Notes: generated from the letters alone by a model not told the origin. 64,000 nt of DNA from Solwaraspora sp. WMMD1047 (GCF_029626155.1 NZ_JARUBL010000001.1:7880816-7944815); one strand, 5' to 3'. Positions 25,864 to 33,711 are shown, numbered from the stretch's first letter. Numbers and translations are program-made.

Positions 25864-26646
25864 ATGAAGTTCGCCATCTCCATCCCGCCGGCCGGCGATC
25901 CGGCAGATCTGATCGCCTGTGTCCGGGCCGCCGAAGAGGCCGGCTGGGACGGCTTCTTCTTCTGGGACCACATCTATCCCGGCGACGGGTTCTCACTGCA
26001 CGACCCGTGGGTGCTGCTCGGCGCCGCCGCGACCGCCACCAGCCGGATCCGGCTCGGGGCGATGGTCACCCCGCTGGCCCGCCGCCGCCCTTGGAAGGTC
26101 GCCAAGGAGATCGCCACGCTGGATCAGCTCAGCGCCGGCCGGGTGGTGGTCGGGGTCGGCCTGGGCACCCCCGACACCGAGTTCACCGCGTTCGGCGAGT
26201 CCGCCGATCGCCGGCACCGGGCCGCCGTATTGGATGAGGCGCTCGCCCTGCTGGACGGCTTCCTCCGCGGCGAGGTGGTGGACCACGAGGGCCCGCACTT
26301 CCAGGTCCGGGCCCGGCTCACCCCCGGCTGCGCGCAGACACCGAGGCCGCCGATCTGGGTGGCCGCCACCTGGCCGCACCGGCGTCCGCTCGCCCGGGCG
26401 GCGCGCTTCGAGGGCGTCTTCGCGCTCGGCCGCGACGCCGTCGGCGGACTCACCCCGGACCAGGTCCGCGAGGTCCGCGCCGCCATCGGCCCGGACCGCG
26501 ACATCGTCGTCCCGCACGACCCCGAGGTCCCCACCGCCGAGTACGCCGAAGCCGGCGTCACCTGGCTGGTCGTCGGCCCGGACGACCCGGACGGCGACTG
26601 GCTCGGCCGCCTCCGCACCAACCTCACGCCCGGCCCCCCAACCTGA
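25864..26646 (+). CDS. LLM-class (F420/FMN-dependent) oxidoreductase
   Basis: A 260-residue TIM-barrel flavin/F420-dependent oxidoreductase of the luciferase-like monooxygenase class. Recognisable parts are AEEAGWDGFFFWDHIYPGDG at the first strands, ATATSRIRLGAMVTPLARRR, and AGRVVVGVGLGTPDTEFTAF with the Gly-rich cofactor loop. It ends with the short C-terminal region EAGVTWLVVGPDDPDGDWLG. Actinomycete members mostly use F420; FMN use cannot be excluded. The substrate is unknown. The ATG at 25864 follows a -10 box by 6 nt and lacks a Shine-Dalgarno. It is divergent from the sulfurtransferase. Confidence 0.85.
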   Translation: MKFAISIPPAGDPADLIACVRAAEEAGWDGFFFWDHIYPGDGFSLHDPWVLLGAAATATSRIRLGAMVTPLARRRPWKVAKEIATLDQLSAGRVVVGVGLGTPDTEFTAFGESADRRHRAAVLDEALALLDGFLRGEVVDHEGPHFQVRARLTPGCAQTPRPPIWVAATWPHRRPLARAARFEGVFALGRDAVGGLTPDQVREVRAAIGPDRDIVVPHDPEVPTAEYAEAGVTWLVVGPDDPDGDWLGRLRTNLTPGPPT

Positions 26647-26653
26647 CCCGCCT

Positions 26654-26715
26654 TGATCAAAGGATGAGAAGTCCCGGATTCAGCCGCGAACGCGGGACTT
26701 TCCATCATCTGATCA
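26654..26715. terminator. Stem-loop between convergent LLM oxidoreductase and SGNH hydrolase genes
   Basis: The core arms AGTCCCG (26670-26676) and CGGGACT (26693-26699) extend outward to GATG/CATC with two mismatches, and both sides carry TGATCA (26654-26659 and 26710-26715). The position, 8 nt past one stop and 25 nt from the other, indicates a bidirectional terminator. Confidence 0.65.
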
Positions 26716-26739
26716 GGAGCTCGGCCGCCCCGGGGAGGG

Positions 26740-27516
26740 TCAGGGGTGGTGGTTGGTGAGGGGGCCGAGGGTCGGGCGCTTGGCGGCGACCGTGTCGCCG
26801 GACGACCGGCCGGTCAGCCGCCGTCTGATCCACGGCGCGAGGTGCTGCCCGACCCAGCGCAGGTCGGCGCCGCGCGCCGCCAGCCACGGGGTCGGCGCCG
26901 GGCGTGGCGGCACCAGCAGCCACTCCTCGTCACAGCCGACCCCGAGCGTGGCCAGCACGTGCGCCGCCACCCGCCGATGGCCGGCGGCCGACAGGTGCAG
27001 CCGGTCCGGGCTCCACAGCAGCGGATGGTCGAACCCCTCGTCGGCGAAGAGGTCGACGAGCTTGGCGCCGTGCCGCTGCGCGGTCTCGCCGACGGCCCGG
27101 TTGAGCACCGCCACCCGGGGAGCCACCAGCCGCTGACCAGGCAACCTGGCCATCAGGTCGGCGAACCGGAACAGCAGCACGTCGGCCCCGGTGGCCCGCA
27201 GTTCGGCCACCACCGCGTCGAACCGCTCGATCATCGGGCCGGGCTCGAAGCTGCGGCGCAGGATGTCGTTGCCGCCGGCCGCGAAGCTGATCAGGTCGGG
27301 GCGCATGCCGATGGCGGCCGGCACCTGGTCGGCGACGACCGCCGGGAAGGTCCGGCCGCGGACCGCCAGGTTGGCGTACCCGAAATCGGGGCCGGCCTCC
27401 GCCGCGAGCCGGACGGCCACCAGGTCCGCCCAGCCCCGGAAGGTCCCGTCCGGGTACGCGTCATCAAGTCCCTCGGTGAAGCTGTCCCCCACCGCGACGA
27501 AGCTGCCCCACCGCAC
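26740..27516 (-). CDS. SGNH/GDSL-family hydrolase
   Basis: A 258-residue hydrolase with all four SGNH blocks: FVAVGDSFTEG (nucleophile Ser12), a Gly in NLAVRG, SFAAGGNDILRRS (block III GxND), and LHLSAAGHRR (catalytic Asp-x-x-His in SPDRLH). The family cleaves esters of lipids or acetylated sugars. No signal peptide is visible from the GTG at 27516, which has GGGGGAGG 5 nt upstream, so it is probably cytosolic. The C-terminal 60 residues are basic and hydrophobic (WVGQHLAPWIRRRLTG). The substrate is unknown. Confidence 0.87.
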   Translation of the reverse strand: MRWGSFVAVGDSFTEGLDDAYPDGTFRGWADLVAVRLAAEAGPDFGYANLAVRGRTFPAVVADQVPAAIGMRPDLISFAAGGNDILRRSFEPGPMIERFDAVVAELRATGADVLLFRFADLMARLPGQRLVAPRVAVLNRAVGETAQRHGAKLVDLFADEGFDHPLLWSPDRLHLSAAGHRRVAAHVLATLGVGCDEEWLLVPPRPAPTPWLAARGADLRWVGQHLAPWIRRRLTGRSSGDTVAAKRPTLGPLTNHHP

Positions 27517-27616
27517 GCAGTCCTCCCCCGGATCGCTCGACGTTACCGGCCAGTCTGGCACCGCCGGCCGCCCCCACGGGCACCCGCCACCTGGGACGTG
27601 CCCCACACTGATCCAT

Positions 27617-27676
27617 GATCCTCAGGACATTGGGCACGGATTTGCGCTCGTTGGCGTGCCAGATGTCCTGACGATC
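27617..27676. terminator. Long two-segment stem-loop
   Basis: CAGGACAT (27623-27630) pairs with ATGTCCTG (27663-27670), and GGCACG (27633-27638) pairs with CGTGCC (27655-27660), separated by a 2-nt internal loop. Flanking GATC sequences add partial pairing. It begins 7 nt past the stop of the minus-strand gene at 27683 and probably terminates it. Confidence 0.65.
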
Positions 27677-27682
27677 GAGCGG

Positions 27683-28060
27683 TCAAAGGTCGGGCTCACC
27701 CGGGTGGTCGGCCCGCGGGTCGAGGTTCAGCTCGGACAACCGCTTCTGCGCCTGCCGGCCGTACCAGCACAGCCCGGTCAACTCGCCCAGCGGAAGGCCG
27801 CACCCGCAACGCTTATCGTCGGCCGGCTCGTGTCGCGCGAGCATCATCCGCAGCGTGTCCGCCTGCACGGCCGGCGGAACGCCGTCCGGCGCCCGACCGG
27901 CTTGATCCTCGGGAACCTCGATCCCCGAGCCGCTTGTGGTGTCGACCCAGTAGCGACGAGGTCGCCCCGGGAAGTTGTGGTGCCCGCCGATGCGCCGGTC
28001 GTTAATCGGTCGCCACCTGCTATTCCAGCCGGCCCTAGGCTCGTCGTCCCTGGTCCCCAT
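27683..28060 (-). CDS. Small hypothetical protein with CxC...C segment
   Basis: A 125-residue hydrophilic protein I do not recognise. It is Arg/Asp/Pro-rich, with MLARHEPADDKRCGCGLPLG followed by LCWYGRQAQKRL, a possible small metal-binding knuckle (Cys-x-Cys and a third Cys about 11 residues later). The N-terminus NDRRIGGHHNFPGRPRRYWV is basic and could contact nucleic acid. The ATG at 28060 has GGAG 9 nt upstream and is preferred over the ATG at 28069. It is divergent from the XRE/DUF397 pair and followed by a clear terminator, which supports it being a real gene. GC is slightly lower than in the neighbours. Confidence 0.5.
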   Translation of the reverse strand: MGTRDDEPRAGWNSRWRPINDRRIGGHHNFPGRPRRYWVDTTSGSGIEVPEDQAGRAPDGVPPAVQADTLRMMLARHEPADDKRCGCGLPLGELTGLCWYGRQAQKRLSELNLDPRADHPGEPDL

Positions 28061-28216
28061 CTGCGCCATCTCCAGTCAGCCGTTTCAGATGTCTCAAGCG
28101 CTTACGAATTCACTTGATGTCCACCCTGGACTGAGGATCGCGCAAAGCGGAAGATGGAAGGGTGAAAGTAACTGGACAGGGCGCGTGTCATGGGCGCAGA
28201 GAAAGGTTGAGAATAC

Positions 28217-28996
28217 GTGAGTAACAATGGAGTACCGAGGATCCTGAAGTTCCTTCGCGCTCAAGCCGGCATGACCCAGGAACAGTTGGCCGAACGGCTC
28301 AGCGTCTCCACGTCGCTGATCGCAAAGTTTGAGACCGGTCGGCTCATTCCTATGGCGGACACTGCGCGGATGATCGACGGGGTCGTCAACAGCGGCAACC
28401 TGGTCCAGGAGACCTCGGCCGAGGCAAGGAAGGGGGTGCCGCCGGAGTGGTTCCAGCCGTGGCCGGAGGTCGAGCGGGACGCCACCGCGATTCGGTGGCA
28501 CGATCCGAGCATCATTCCCGGGCTACTTCAGACGGAGAGGTACGCGCGGTCGGTCCTGACCAGCGGTCTTCTTACGGCAGCCCAGTCAGAGGAGTTCACC
28601 GCGCACCGACTCGGCCGGCAGTCCACGGTCTTCGACCGCGACGACCCGCCCCTGTGCCAGTTCGTCATTGACGAGTGCGCGCTTCGCAGGGGTGACCGCG
28701 ACATCCTGATCGAGCAACTGCAGTGGCTGATCGAGATCGGAACCCGTCCCCGCGTCTTCATTCACGTGATCCCGGCTTCCGCCGGGCTTCACGTCGGGCT
28801 CTCCGGACCGTTCATGCTCGCGACACTCCCGGACGGCCGGTCGGTCGGATTCGTTGATGACCAGTTGGAGGGAAGGCTGATCACGAGCACGGCAAAGGTT
28901 GTCGCGCTCGATCGAGCCTGGCAGGCTTTGAGCGCGGTCATCCTGCCGCGCGACCTCTCCAGAGACCTGATCAAGAAGATTGCGAGCGAGCTATGA
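28217..28996 (+). CDS. XRE-family regulator with DUF5753 domain
   Basis: A 259-residue protein. The N-terminal XRE HTH is at about residues 8-60 (LKFLRAQAGMTQEQLAERLS; VSTSLIAKFETGRLIPMADT). DUF5753 covers about 75-255 (WHDPSIIPGLLQTERYARSV; FIHVIPASAGLHVGLSGPFM). This is the Streptomyces WhiJ-like family, whose members act with small DUF397 partners in development and antibiotic control. The GTG at 28217 has an AAAGG-type Shine-Dalgarno about 10 nt upstream. Codons are noticeably less GC-biased than the surrounding genes. Its stop overlaps the ATG of the DUF397 gene (ATGA). Confidence 0.9.
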   Translation: MSNNGVPRILKFLRAQAGMTQEQLAERLSVSTSLIAKFETGRLIPMADTARMIDGVVNSGNLVQETSAEARKGVPPEWFQPWPEVERDATAIRWHDPSIIPGLLQTERYARSVLTSGLLTAAQSEEFTAHRLGRQSTVFDRDDPPLCQFVIDECALRRGDRDILIEQLQWLIEIGTRPRVFIHVIPASAGLHVGLSGPFMLATLPDGRSVGFVDDQLEGRLITSTAKVVALDRAWQALSAVILPRDLSRDLIKKIASEL

Positions 28997-29175
28997 GCAC
29001 CGCCGATCCCCGCTGGCGCAAGTCCAGCCGCAGCAACGCCAACGGCTCTGCGTGCGTAGAGGTCGCCGGCAACCTGCCCGGCCGGGTGCTGGTGCGCGAC
29101 AGCAAGGATCAGGCTGGACCGTCGTTGACCTTCAAGCCGGCAGCGTGGTCCGCGTTCCTCCGAGGCGTCCAGTAG
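28993..29175 (+). CDS. DUF397-domain protein
   Basis: A 60-residue protein with the DUF397 signature WRKSSRSNANGSACVEVAGN and VLVRDSKDQAGPSLTFKPAA, ending WSAFLRGVQ. It overlaps the XRE-DUF5753 gene by 4 bp (ATGA). In actinomycetes such pairs behave like regulator and antagonist/partner modules; the role here is inferred from the family. Confidence 0.92.
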   Translation: MSTADPRWRKSSRSNANGSACVEVAGNLPGRVLVRDSKDQAGPSLTFKPAAWSAFLRGVQ

Positions 29176-29194
29176 CTCTGAGTATCCCCGTATT

Positions 29195-29259
29195 CATGAT
29201 CATGGCGCAATCAGCCGTGGAAAGCGCCGTATTCCACGGCTCAGTGCGCCATGATCATG
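29195..29259. terminator. Two-tier perfect stem-loop after the DUF397 gene
   Basis: The outer arms CATGATCATGGCGCA (29195-29209) and TGCGCCATGATCATG (29245-29259) are exact complements. The inner arms AGCCGTGGAA (29213-29222) and TTCCACGGCT (29232-29241) are also exact, with 3-nt internal loops and a 9-nt apical loop. Its place 20 nt past the DUF397 stop suggests a terminator; the length of perfect pairing (25 bp) is unusual. Confidence 0.7.
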
Positions 29260-29300
29260 GGCGATGTCGGCGTGCCGCCGTTGCTGCGGTGCTCTCACTG

Positions 29301-29450
29301 GCGCGGGTGCTCGCGCGGGTGCGGCGCGGGGCGAGTGCGGGGGCGGTGCGGGTGCGGGGCAGGTTCGGGTGTGGGCGGGTGCGGGCGAGTGCGGGCGGGT
29401 GCGGGGCGATGCGGCGCGGGGCGGGCAAATCGGGGTGAGCGGGTGGGGCT
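29301..29450 (+). repeat. G-rich low-complexity tract upstream of proS
   Basis: About 150 bp with many GTGCGGG/GCGGGCG units and more than ten runs of three or more G on the + strand. No gene is seen in it. It ends just before the -10 box of proS. It could fold into G-quadruplexes on the non-template strand. Confidence 0.6.
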
Positions 29451-29470
29451 GGTGCTCGTAGGCTGCCCAG

Positions 29471-31234
29471 ATGTTGTTGCGGATGTCGACGTTGTTCCTG
29501 CGGACCCTGCGGGAGGATCCGGCCGACGCGGAGGTGCCGAGCCACCGGCTGCTGGTCCGGGCCGGCTACATCCGGCGGGCCGCACCGGGCGGCTACACCT
29601 GGCTGCCGCTCGGCCGGCTGGTGCTCGACCGGATCACCGAGGTGGTGCGGGCCGAGATGACGGCCATCGGCGGGCAGGAGGTGCACTTCCCGGCGCTGCT
29701 GCCGGCCGAGCCGTACCAGACCAGCGGACGGTGGGCCGCCTACGGCGACGACATTTTCACCCTCGCCGACCGGCGCGGCGCCGAACACCTGCTCGCCCCG
29801 ACCCACGAGGAGATGGCCGCCCTGCTGGTGCGGGACACCTTCTCGTCGTACCGGGACTTCCCGGTGACGATCTTCCAGGTGCAGACGAAGTTCCGCGACG
29901 AGGCGCGGCCCCGGGCCGGGCTGCTGCGCGGTCGGGAGTTCCTGATGAAGGACGCCTACTCGTTCGACCTGGACGAGGCGGGACTGCGGAAGGCGTACGA
30001 GCGGCACCGGGAGGCATACCGGCGGATCTTCGACCGGCTCGGGCTGACGTACGCGATCGTGACCGCGACCTCGGGTGCGATGGGTGGTTCGGTCTCCGAG
30101 GAGTTCCTGGCCGACACCCCGGTCGGCGAGGACACCTATGCACACTGCGCCACCTGCGGTTATGCGGCGAACGTCGAGGCGGTAACCACCCCCGCCCCGG
30201 CCGTCGGCGACCCGGCGGCGCACCCGCCCGCGCAGGTGCACGACACTCCGGACACGCCCACCATCGCCTCGCTTGTCGCGCTCGCCAACACCCGGCGCCT
30301 TGGCGGCCGGGCCGACTGGACCGCGGCCGACACCCTCAAGAACGTGGTGGTGACCGTGCACCGGCCGGCCACCGACAGCGACTCCACGCCGAAACCCGAG
30401 CTGCTGGTGATCGGGGTGCCCGGCGACCGGGAGGTGGACCTGCGGCGGGTGGAGGCGGCCCTGCACCCGGCCACGGTGACCGTCCACGACTGGCCCGCCG
30501 ACGCGGCGACGGAGCTGGTGCGGGGCTATATCGGTCCGCAGATCCTGGCCAAGCTCGGCATCCGGTACCTGGTCGATCCCCGGGTGGTGCCGTGCACCGC
30601 CTGGCTGACCGGGGCGAACGAGCCGGGCCGGCACGCGGTCGACGTGGTCTGCGGTCGCGACTTCGTGCCGGACGGCACCATCGAGGCGGCCGACGTGCGG
30701 GCCGGCGACGGCTGCCCGGCCTGCCGCAGCGGCGCCCTGGCGATGCGCCGGGGCATCGAGGTCGGGCACGTGTTCCAGCTCGGCCGCCGGTTCACCGACG
30801 CCTTCCGCATCGACGTCACCGGCCAGGACGGCAGGCTCGTCCGGCCGACCATGGGCTGTTACGGGATCGGGGTGTCCCGGCTGGTGGCGGCGGTCGCTGA
30901 GCAGCACCACGACGACCGCGGGCTGGCCTGGCCGGCGGCGGTCGCGCCGTGCGACGTACACGTGATCGTGGCCGGCAAGGACGCGCAGCGCGACGCGGCG
31001 CTTGACCTCGGCGGGCGGCTGGCCGAGCGCGGCCTGCGGGTGCTTGTCGACGACCGGCCGCAGGTCTCGGTCGGGGTGAAGTTCACCGACGCCGAGCTGA
31101 TCGGCATCCCCCGCGCCGTCGTGGTCGGCCGCCGTCTCGCCGAGGGGTACGCCGAACTACGCGACCGGGTCACCGGGGAACGGGCCGACGTGCCCTTGGC
31201 CGACCTGGTCGACCGACTCGCCGACCCGGCCTGA
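29471..31234 (+). CDS. proS: Prolyl-tRNA synthetase (bacterial type)
   Basis: A 587-residue class II synthetase. Motif 1 lies in [18 protein letters not shown], motif 2 in [20 protein letters not shown], and motif 3 in [17 protein letters not shown]. An editing (INS) domain is inserted at about 225-400 ([20 protein letters not shown]), as in bacterial ProRS. A C-terminal anticodon-binding domain begins near [16 protein letters not shown]. It charges tRNA-Pro. The ATG at 29471 ([12 protein letters not shown]) follows a TAGGCT -10 box by exactly 6 nt with no Shine-Dalgarno, indicating a leaderless message. Confidence 0.95.
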   Translation: MLLRMSTLFLRTLREDPADAEVPSHRLLVRAGYIRRAAPGGYTWLPLGRLVLDRITEVVRAEMTAIGGQEVHFPALLPAEPYQTSGRWAAYGDDIFTLADRRGAEHLLAPTHEEMAALLVRDTFSSYRDFPVTIFQVQTKFRDEARPRAGLLRGREFLMKDAYSFDLDEAGLRKAYERHREAYRRIFDRLGLTYAIVTATSGAMGGSVSEEFLADTPVGEDTYAHCATCGYAANVEAVTTPAPAVGDPAAHPPAQVHDTPDTPTIASLVALANTRRLGGRADWTAADTLKNVVVTVHRPATDSDSTPKPELLVIGVPGDREVDLRRVEAALHPATVTVHDWPADAATELVRGYIGPQILAKLGIRYLVDPRVVPCTAWLTGANEPGRHAVDVVCGRDFVPDGTIEAADVRAGDGCPACRSGALAMRRGIEVGHVFQLGRRFTDAFRIDVTGQDGRLVRPTMGCYGIGVSRLVAAVAEQHHDDRGLAWPAAVAPCDVHVIVAGKDAQRDAALDLGGRLAERGLRVLVDDRPQVSVGVKFTDAELIGIPRAVVVGRRLAEGYAELRDRVTGERADVPLADLVDRLADPA

Positions 31235-31326
31235 TCGATGCGCCTGGGTCGGACAACTCGATCGACCCGACGAGCCCGGCCCGACGACACCGGCCTAGTA
31301 AGCCTGGCCTCGACGACCGACCAGCG

Positions 31327-31368
31327 CGACCCGGCCCAGGGGCGGCGTGCCGTTCGTGGGCCGGGTCG
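31327..31368. terminator. Bidirectional terminator between proS and the epimerase gene
   Basis: CGACCCGGCCCA (31327-31338) and TGGGCCGGGTCG (31357-31368) are exact complements around an 18-nt loop, lying between convergent stops at 31234 and 31376. Confidence 0.7.
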
Positions 31369-31375
31369 GGCGGGG

Positions 31376-31999
31376 TCAGCTCTTGAGGACCGGCTTCTCG
31401 CCGGCGCGCAGCGTCTCGTAGAAGCGCTGGCACTCGTCGTAGGAGGGCAGCCGGCCGGCGGCCTTCACCTCGGCCAGCGACGGGGCCTTCGCGTCCCGGT
31501 CCGACAGGATCGGGGTGAGGTCGGTCGGCCAGGGCAGCGCCAACTCCTCGTCGAAGACGTTCACGATGTGCTCGCGGGTGGGGGCGTACCGGGCCGAGCA
31601 GATGTAGGTCATCACCGTGTCGTCCTCGAGCGAGACGAACGCGTGACCCAGCCCCTCGGAGAGGTAGATGGCCCGGTGCTCGGTGGTGTCCAGCCGCACG
31701 ATCTCGTGCTGGCCGAAGGTCGGCGAGCCGACGCGCAGGTCGACCACCACGTCGAGCAGCGCGCCGCGCGGGCAGTAGACGTACTTCGCCTGGCCGACCG
31801 GCACGTCGGCCCAGTGCACCCCGCGGATGACACCCTGGTGGGAGACGCTGTGGTTGGTCTGCGCGACGGTCATTTCAAAGCCGAGCGCGTCGACGAACGC
31901 CTCGGCGTCGTACCAGACCAGGAAGTTTCCCCGATCGTCGGGAAACTGCTGGGGTACGAACTCCCACACTCCGGGGATCGACAGCTCGGTGGCTTTCAC
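31376..31999 (-). CDS. rfbC: dTDP-4-dehydrorhamnose 3,5-epimerase-like (RmlC family)
   Basis: A 207-residue cupin of the RmlC family. It has DDRGNFLVWYDAEAFVDALG near the N-terminus, the catalytic-His segment VIRGVHWADVPVGQAKYVYC (His62), and YLSEGLGHAFVSLEDDTVMT. The tail ALPWPTDLTPILSDRDAKAP is usual for deoxysugar epimerases. RmlC epimerises C3 and C5 of dTDP-4-keto-6-deoxyglucose. No rmlA, B or D is nearby, so this copy may serve a different deoxysugar or be scattered. The GTG start at 31999 has AGAGG 7 nt upstream. Confidence 0.87.
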   Translation of the reverse strand: MKATELSIPGVWEFVPQQFPDDRGNFLVWYDAEAFVDALGFEMTVAQTNHSVSHQGVIRGVHWADVPVGQAKYVYCPRGALLDVVVDLRVGSPTFGQHEIVRLDTTEHRAIYLSEGLGHAFVSLEDDTVMTYICSARYAPTREHIVNVFDEELALPWPTDLTPILSDRDAKAPSLAEVKAAGRLPSYDECQRFYETLRAGEKPVLKS

Positions 32000-32027
32000 T
32001 GTTCACCTCTCGCATCGGGCAGTTACA

Positions 32028-32056
32028 GAGCCTACCGGCCGATCGCCGGTAGGCTC
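32028..32056. repeat. Perfect 12-bp hairpin in a divergent promoter region
   Basis: GAGCCTACCGGC (32028-32039) and GCCGGTAGGCTC (32045-32056) pair exactly around the 5-nt loop CGATC. It lies between the divergent epimerase (start 31999) and CBS gene (start 32144), so it is not an ordinary 3'-end terminator. Each arm contains a TAGGCT/AGCCTA hexamer resembling the -10 boxes used elsewhere in the window, so it may be a pair of facing promoters or an operator. Confidence 0.5.
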
Positions 32057-32143
32057 GTCCACGGAAGGTACGACCGGGTGTAGCGGGTTGGCGACTGGGT
32101 ACCGCCTGTTCAACGAATGACTCTTTACCCCCCGGAGGACCCA

Positions 32144-32569
32144 ATGACCACTTTCAAGGTCTCTGACGTGATGACGAAGCAGGTCATCTACCTGCCCGCG
32201 GAGACCACTCTGGACGAGGCGGCCCGGGTCATGCGGGAGGCCGACATCGGCGACATCGTGGTGACCGACGGTCCCGGCCTGCTGGGCATGGTGACCGACC
32301 GGGACATCGTGGTCCGGGCGGTGGCCGAGTGCCTGGACCCGTCGACCACCACGATCGGCTCCATCGCCACCCGGGACATCGTGATGCTCGAACAGCATTC
32401 GACCGCTGACGAGGCGGCGGCCCTGATGCGGGAACGGGCCATCCGTCGGATTCTGGTCTGCGACTCCGAGCGGCAGCTGGTCGGCATCGTCTCGCTCGGC
32501 GACCTGGCCATGCGGTTCGACCCGTCGTCCGCGCTCAGCGACATCAGCGAGGCCGCCCCGAGCCGGTGA
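32144..32569 (+). CDS. Tandem CBS-domain protein
   Basis: A 141-residue protein made of two CBS motifs: residues about 5-62 (KVSDVMTKQVIYLPAETTLD; VVTDGPGLLGMVTDRDIVVR) and about 73-130 (IATRDIVMLEQHSTADEAAA; LVCDSERQLVGIVSLGDLAM). Such stand-alone pairs bind adenine nucleotides and sense energy or redox state; the partner is unknown. ATG at 32144 has GGAGGA 5 nt upstream. Its stop overlaps a GTG in the SufE frame, but SufE probably starts further on at 32584. Confidence 0.9.
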   Translation: MTTFKVSDVMTKQVIYLPAETTLDEAARVMREADIGDIVVTDGPGLLGMVTDRDIVVRAVAECLDPSTTTIGSIATRDIVMLEQHSTADEAAALMRERAIRRILVCDSERQLVGIVSLGDLAMRFDPSSALSDISEAAPSR

Positions 32570-32583
32570 CTAGCCTGGACGGC

Positions 32584-33021
32584 ATGCCACCCAAGCTCGC
32601 CGAGATCGTCGAGGAGTTCGCCTCCGCGCCCCGCGACGTCGTACTGGAAATGCTGCTGGAGTTCTCCGACGCGGTCCCGGCGCTCCCGGCCGAACTGGCC
32701 GGGCACGCCGGGATGGAGCAGGTGCCGGAGTGCCAGACGGCATTCTTCCTGCGCGTCGAGGTGGCCCCGGACCGGACCGTGACGACCTGGTTCGACTGCC
32801 CGCCCGAGTCGCCCACCACCAGGGCCTTCGCCGGCATCCTCGCCGAAGGGCTGGCCGGGGCGAGCGCCGAGGAGGTGCTCGCCGTACCAGATGATCTTTA
32901 TCAGCGGATGGGGCTGGCCGGGGCGATCAGCCCGCTGCGGGTCCGGGGCGGCAACGCGATCCTGGCCCGGCTCAAGCGGCAGGTACGCGAGCAGGTGCGG
33001 GCCGGGGAACAGAGCGACTGA
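32584..33021 (+). CDS. SufE-family Fe-S cluster assembly protein
   Basis: A 145-residue SufE-like protein: MPPKLAEIVEEFASAPRDVV, the sulfur-accepting Cys50 in EQVPECQTAFFLRVEV, and FAGILAEGLAGASAEEVLAV. SufE takes persulfide sulfur from the desulfurase SufS and boosts its activity. In many actinomycetes it sits beside a sulfurtransferase gene, as with the rhodanese at 24838 several kb away. The ATG at 32584 follows TAGCCT by 7 nt, so it may have its own leaderless promoter after the CBS gene. Confidence 0.88.
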   Translation: MPPKLAEIVEEFASAPRDVVLEMLLEFSDAVPALPAELAGHAGMEQVPECQTAFFLRVEVAPDRTVTTWFDCPPESPTTRAFAGILAEGLAGASAEEVLAVPDDLYQRMGLAGAISPLRVRGGNAILARLKRQVREQVRAGEQSD

Positions 33022-33042
33022 CCGGCGGCGTTGTCCCCGGTC

Positions 33043-33672
33043 ATGGAGATCGAGATCTACGCCGACGTGGTCTGCCCGTGGTGCTACCTCGGCAAACACC
33101 GGCTCACCGAGGCGCTGACGGGGTTCGACGGCGAGGTCGCCGTCCGCTTTCGCCCGTTCCAGCTCGACCCGCGGCCGGTCCCCGAGCCGCGGCCGCTCAT
33201 CGACAGCCTGGCCGAGCGGTTCGGCGGCGCCGAGCGGGTCCGTCAGATGTTCGCGCAGACCGCCGCCACGGCCGCCCGGGACGGCCTCGACCTGCGGTTC
33301 GACCGGGCGGTGGCGGCGAACACCTTCGACGCCCATCGACTGGTCTGGCACGCTGCCCAACGCGAGATGGACGAGCCGGTGGTCGAGGCGCTCTACCGGG
33401 CGCACTTCACCGACGGCGTGAACGTCGGGTCGCGCCCGGAGCTGGCCAGGATCGCCGGCGAAGCCGGGCTGGACGACACCGAGGTCGCCGCGTTCCTGGA
33501 CTCCGACGCCGGGGTCTCCGAGCTCCGCGCCGAGTTGGCCGCCGCCCGCGACCTCGGGGTGACGAGCGTGCCCACCTTCGTGCTGGCCGGCAAGTACGCG
33601 GTCACCGGCGCGCAGGAGGCCGAGACGCTGCGCGGCGTGCTGGCTGAGGTCCGCCGACGCGAGGCGGCCTGA
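33043..33672 (+). CDS. DsbA-family (FrnE-like) thiol oxidoreductase
   Basis: A 209-residue thioredoxin-fold protein of the FrnE/DsbA group. It begins MEIEIYADVVCPWCYLGKHR with active-site CPWC at residues 11-14, and has a helical insertion (ERFGGAERVRQMFAQTAATA; FDAHRLVWHAAQREMDEPVV). The cis-Pro strand is GVTSVPTFVLAGKYAVTGAQ. There is no signal peptide, so it acts in the cytosol, perhaps as a 2-hydroxychromene isomerase-like or disulfide reductase enzyme. ATG 33043 is chosen over an in-frame TTG at 33031. Confidence 0.88.
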   Translation: MEIEIYADVVCPWCYLGKHRLTEALTGFDGEVAVRFRPFQLDPRPVPEPRPLIDSLAERFGGAERVRQMFAQTAATAARDGLDLRFDRAVAANTFDAHRLVWHAAQREMDEPVVEALYRAHFTDGVNVGSRPELARIAGEAGLDDTEVAAFLDSDAGVSELRAELAAARDLGVTSVPTFVLAGKYAVTGAQEAETLRGVLAEVRRREAA

Positions 33673-33682
33673 CCTCCGGCGA

Positions 33683-33698
33683 TGTTTCACGTGCAACA
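33683..33698. promoter_or_regulatory. parS-like ParB-binding site
   Basis: TGTTTCACGTGCAACA differs from the bacterial parS consensus TGTTTCACGTGAAACA at one position. It lies in the 39-bp gap between the convergent DsbA and YbaK genes, where a functional site would not affect coding. GATGTT/AACATC flank it as a further inverted repeat. parS sites nucleate ParB spreading for chromosome segregation and usually cluster near the replication origin. Confidence 0.65.
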
Positions 33699-33711
33699 AC
33701 ATCGATTTCTG

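Noticed and set aside
27683-29175. Prophage or integrative element suggested by lower GC and XRE regulator
   Set aside because: No integrase, attachment repeats or phage structural genes; XRE-DUF5753/DUF397 pairs are normal chromosomal genes in actinomycetes.
31376-31999. Deoxysugar biosynthesis cluster around the RmlC-like gene
   Set aside because: No rmlA, rmlB, rmlD or glycosyltransferase gene is nearby; neighbours are housekeeping genes.
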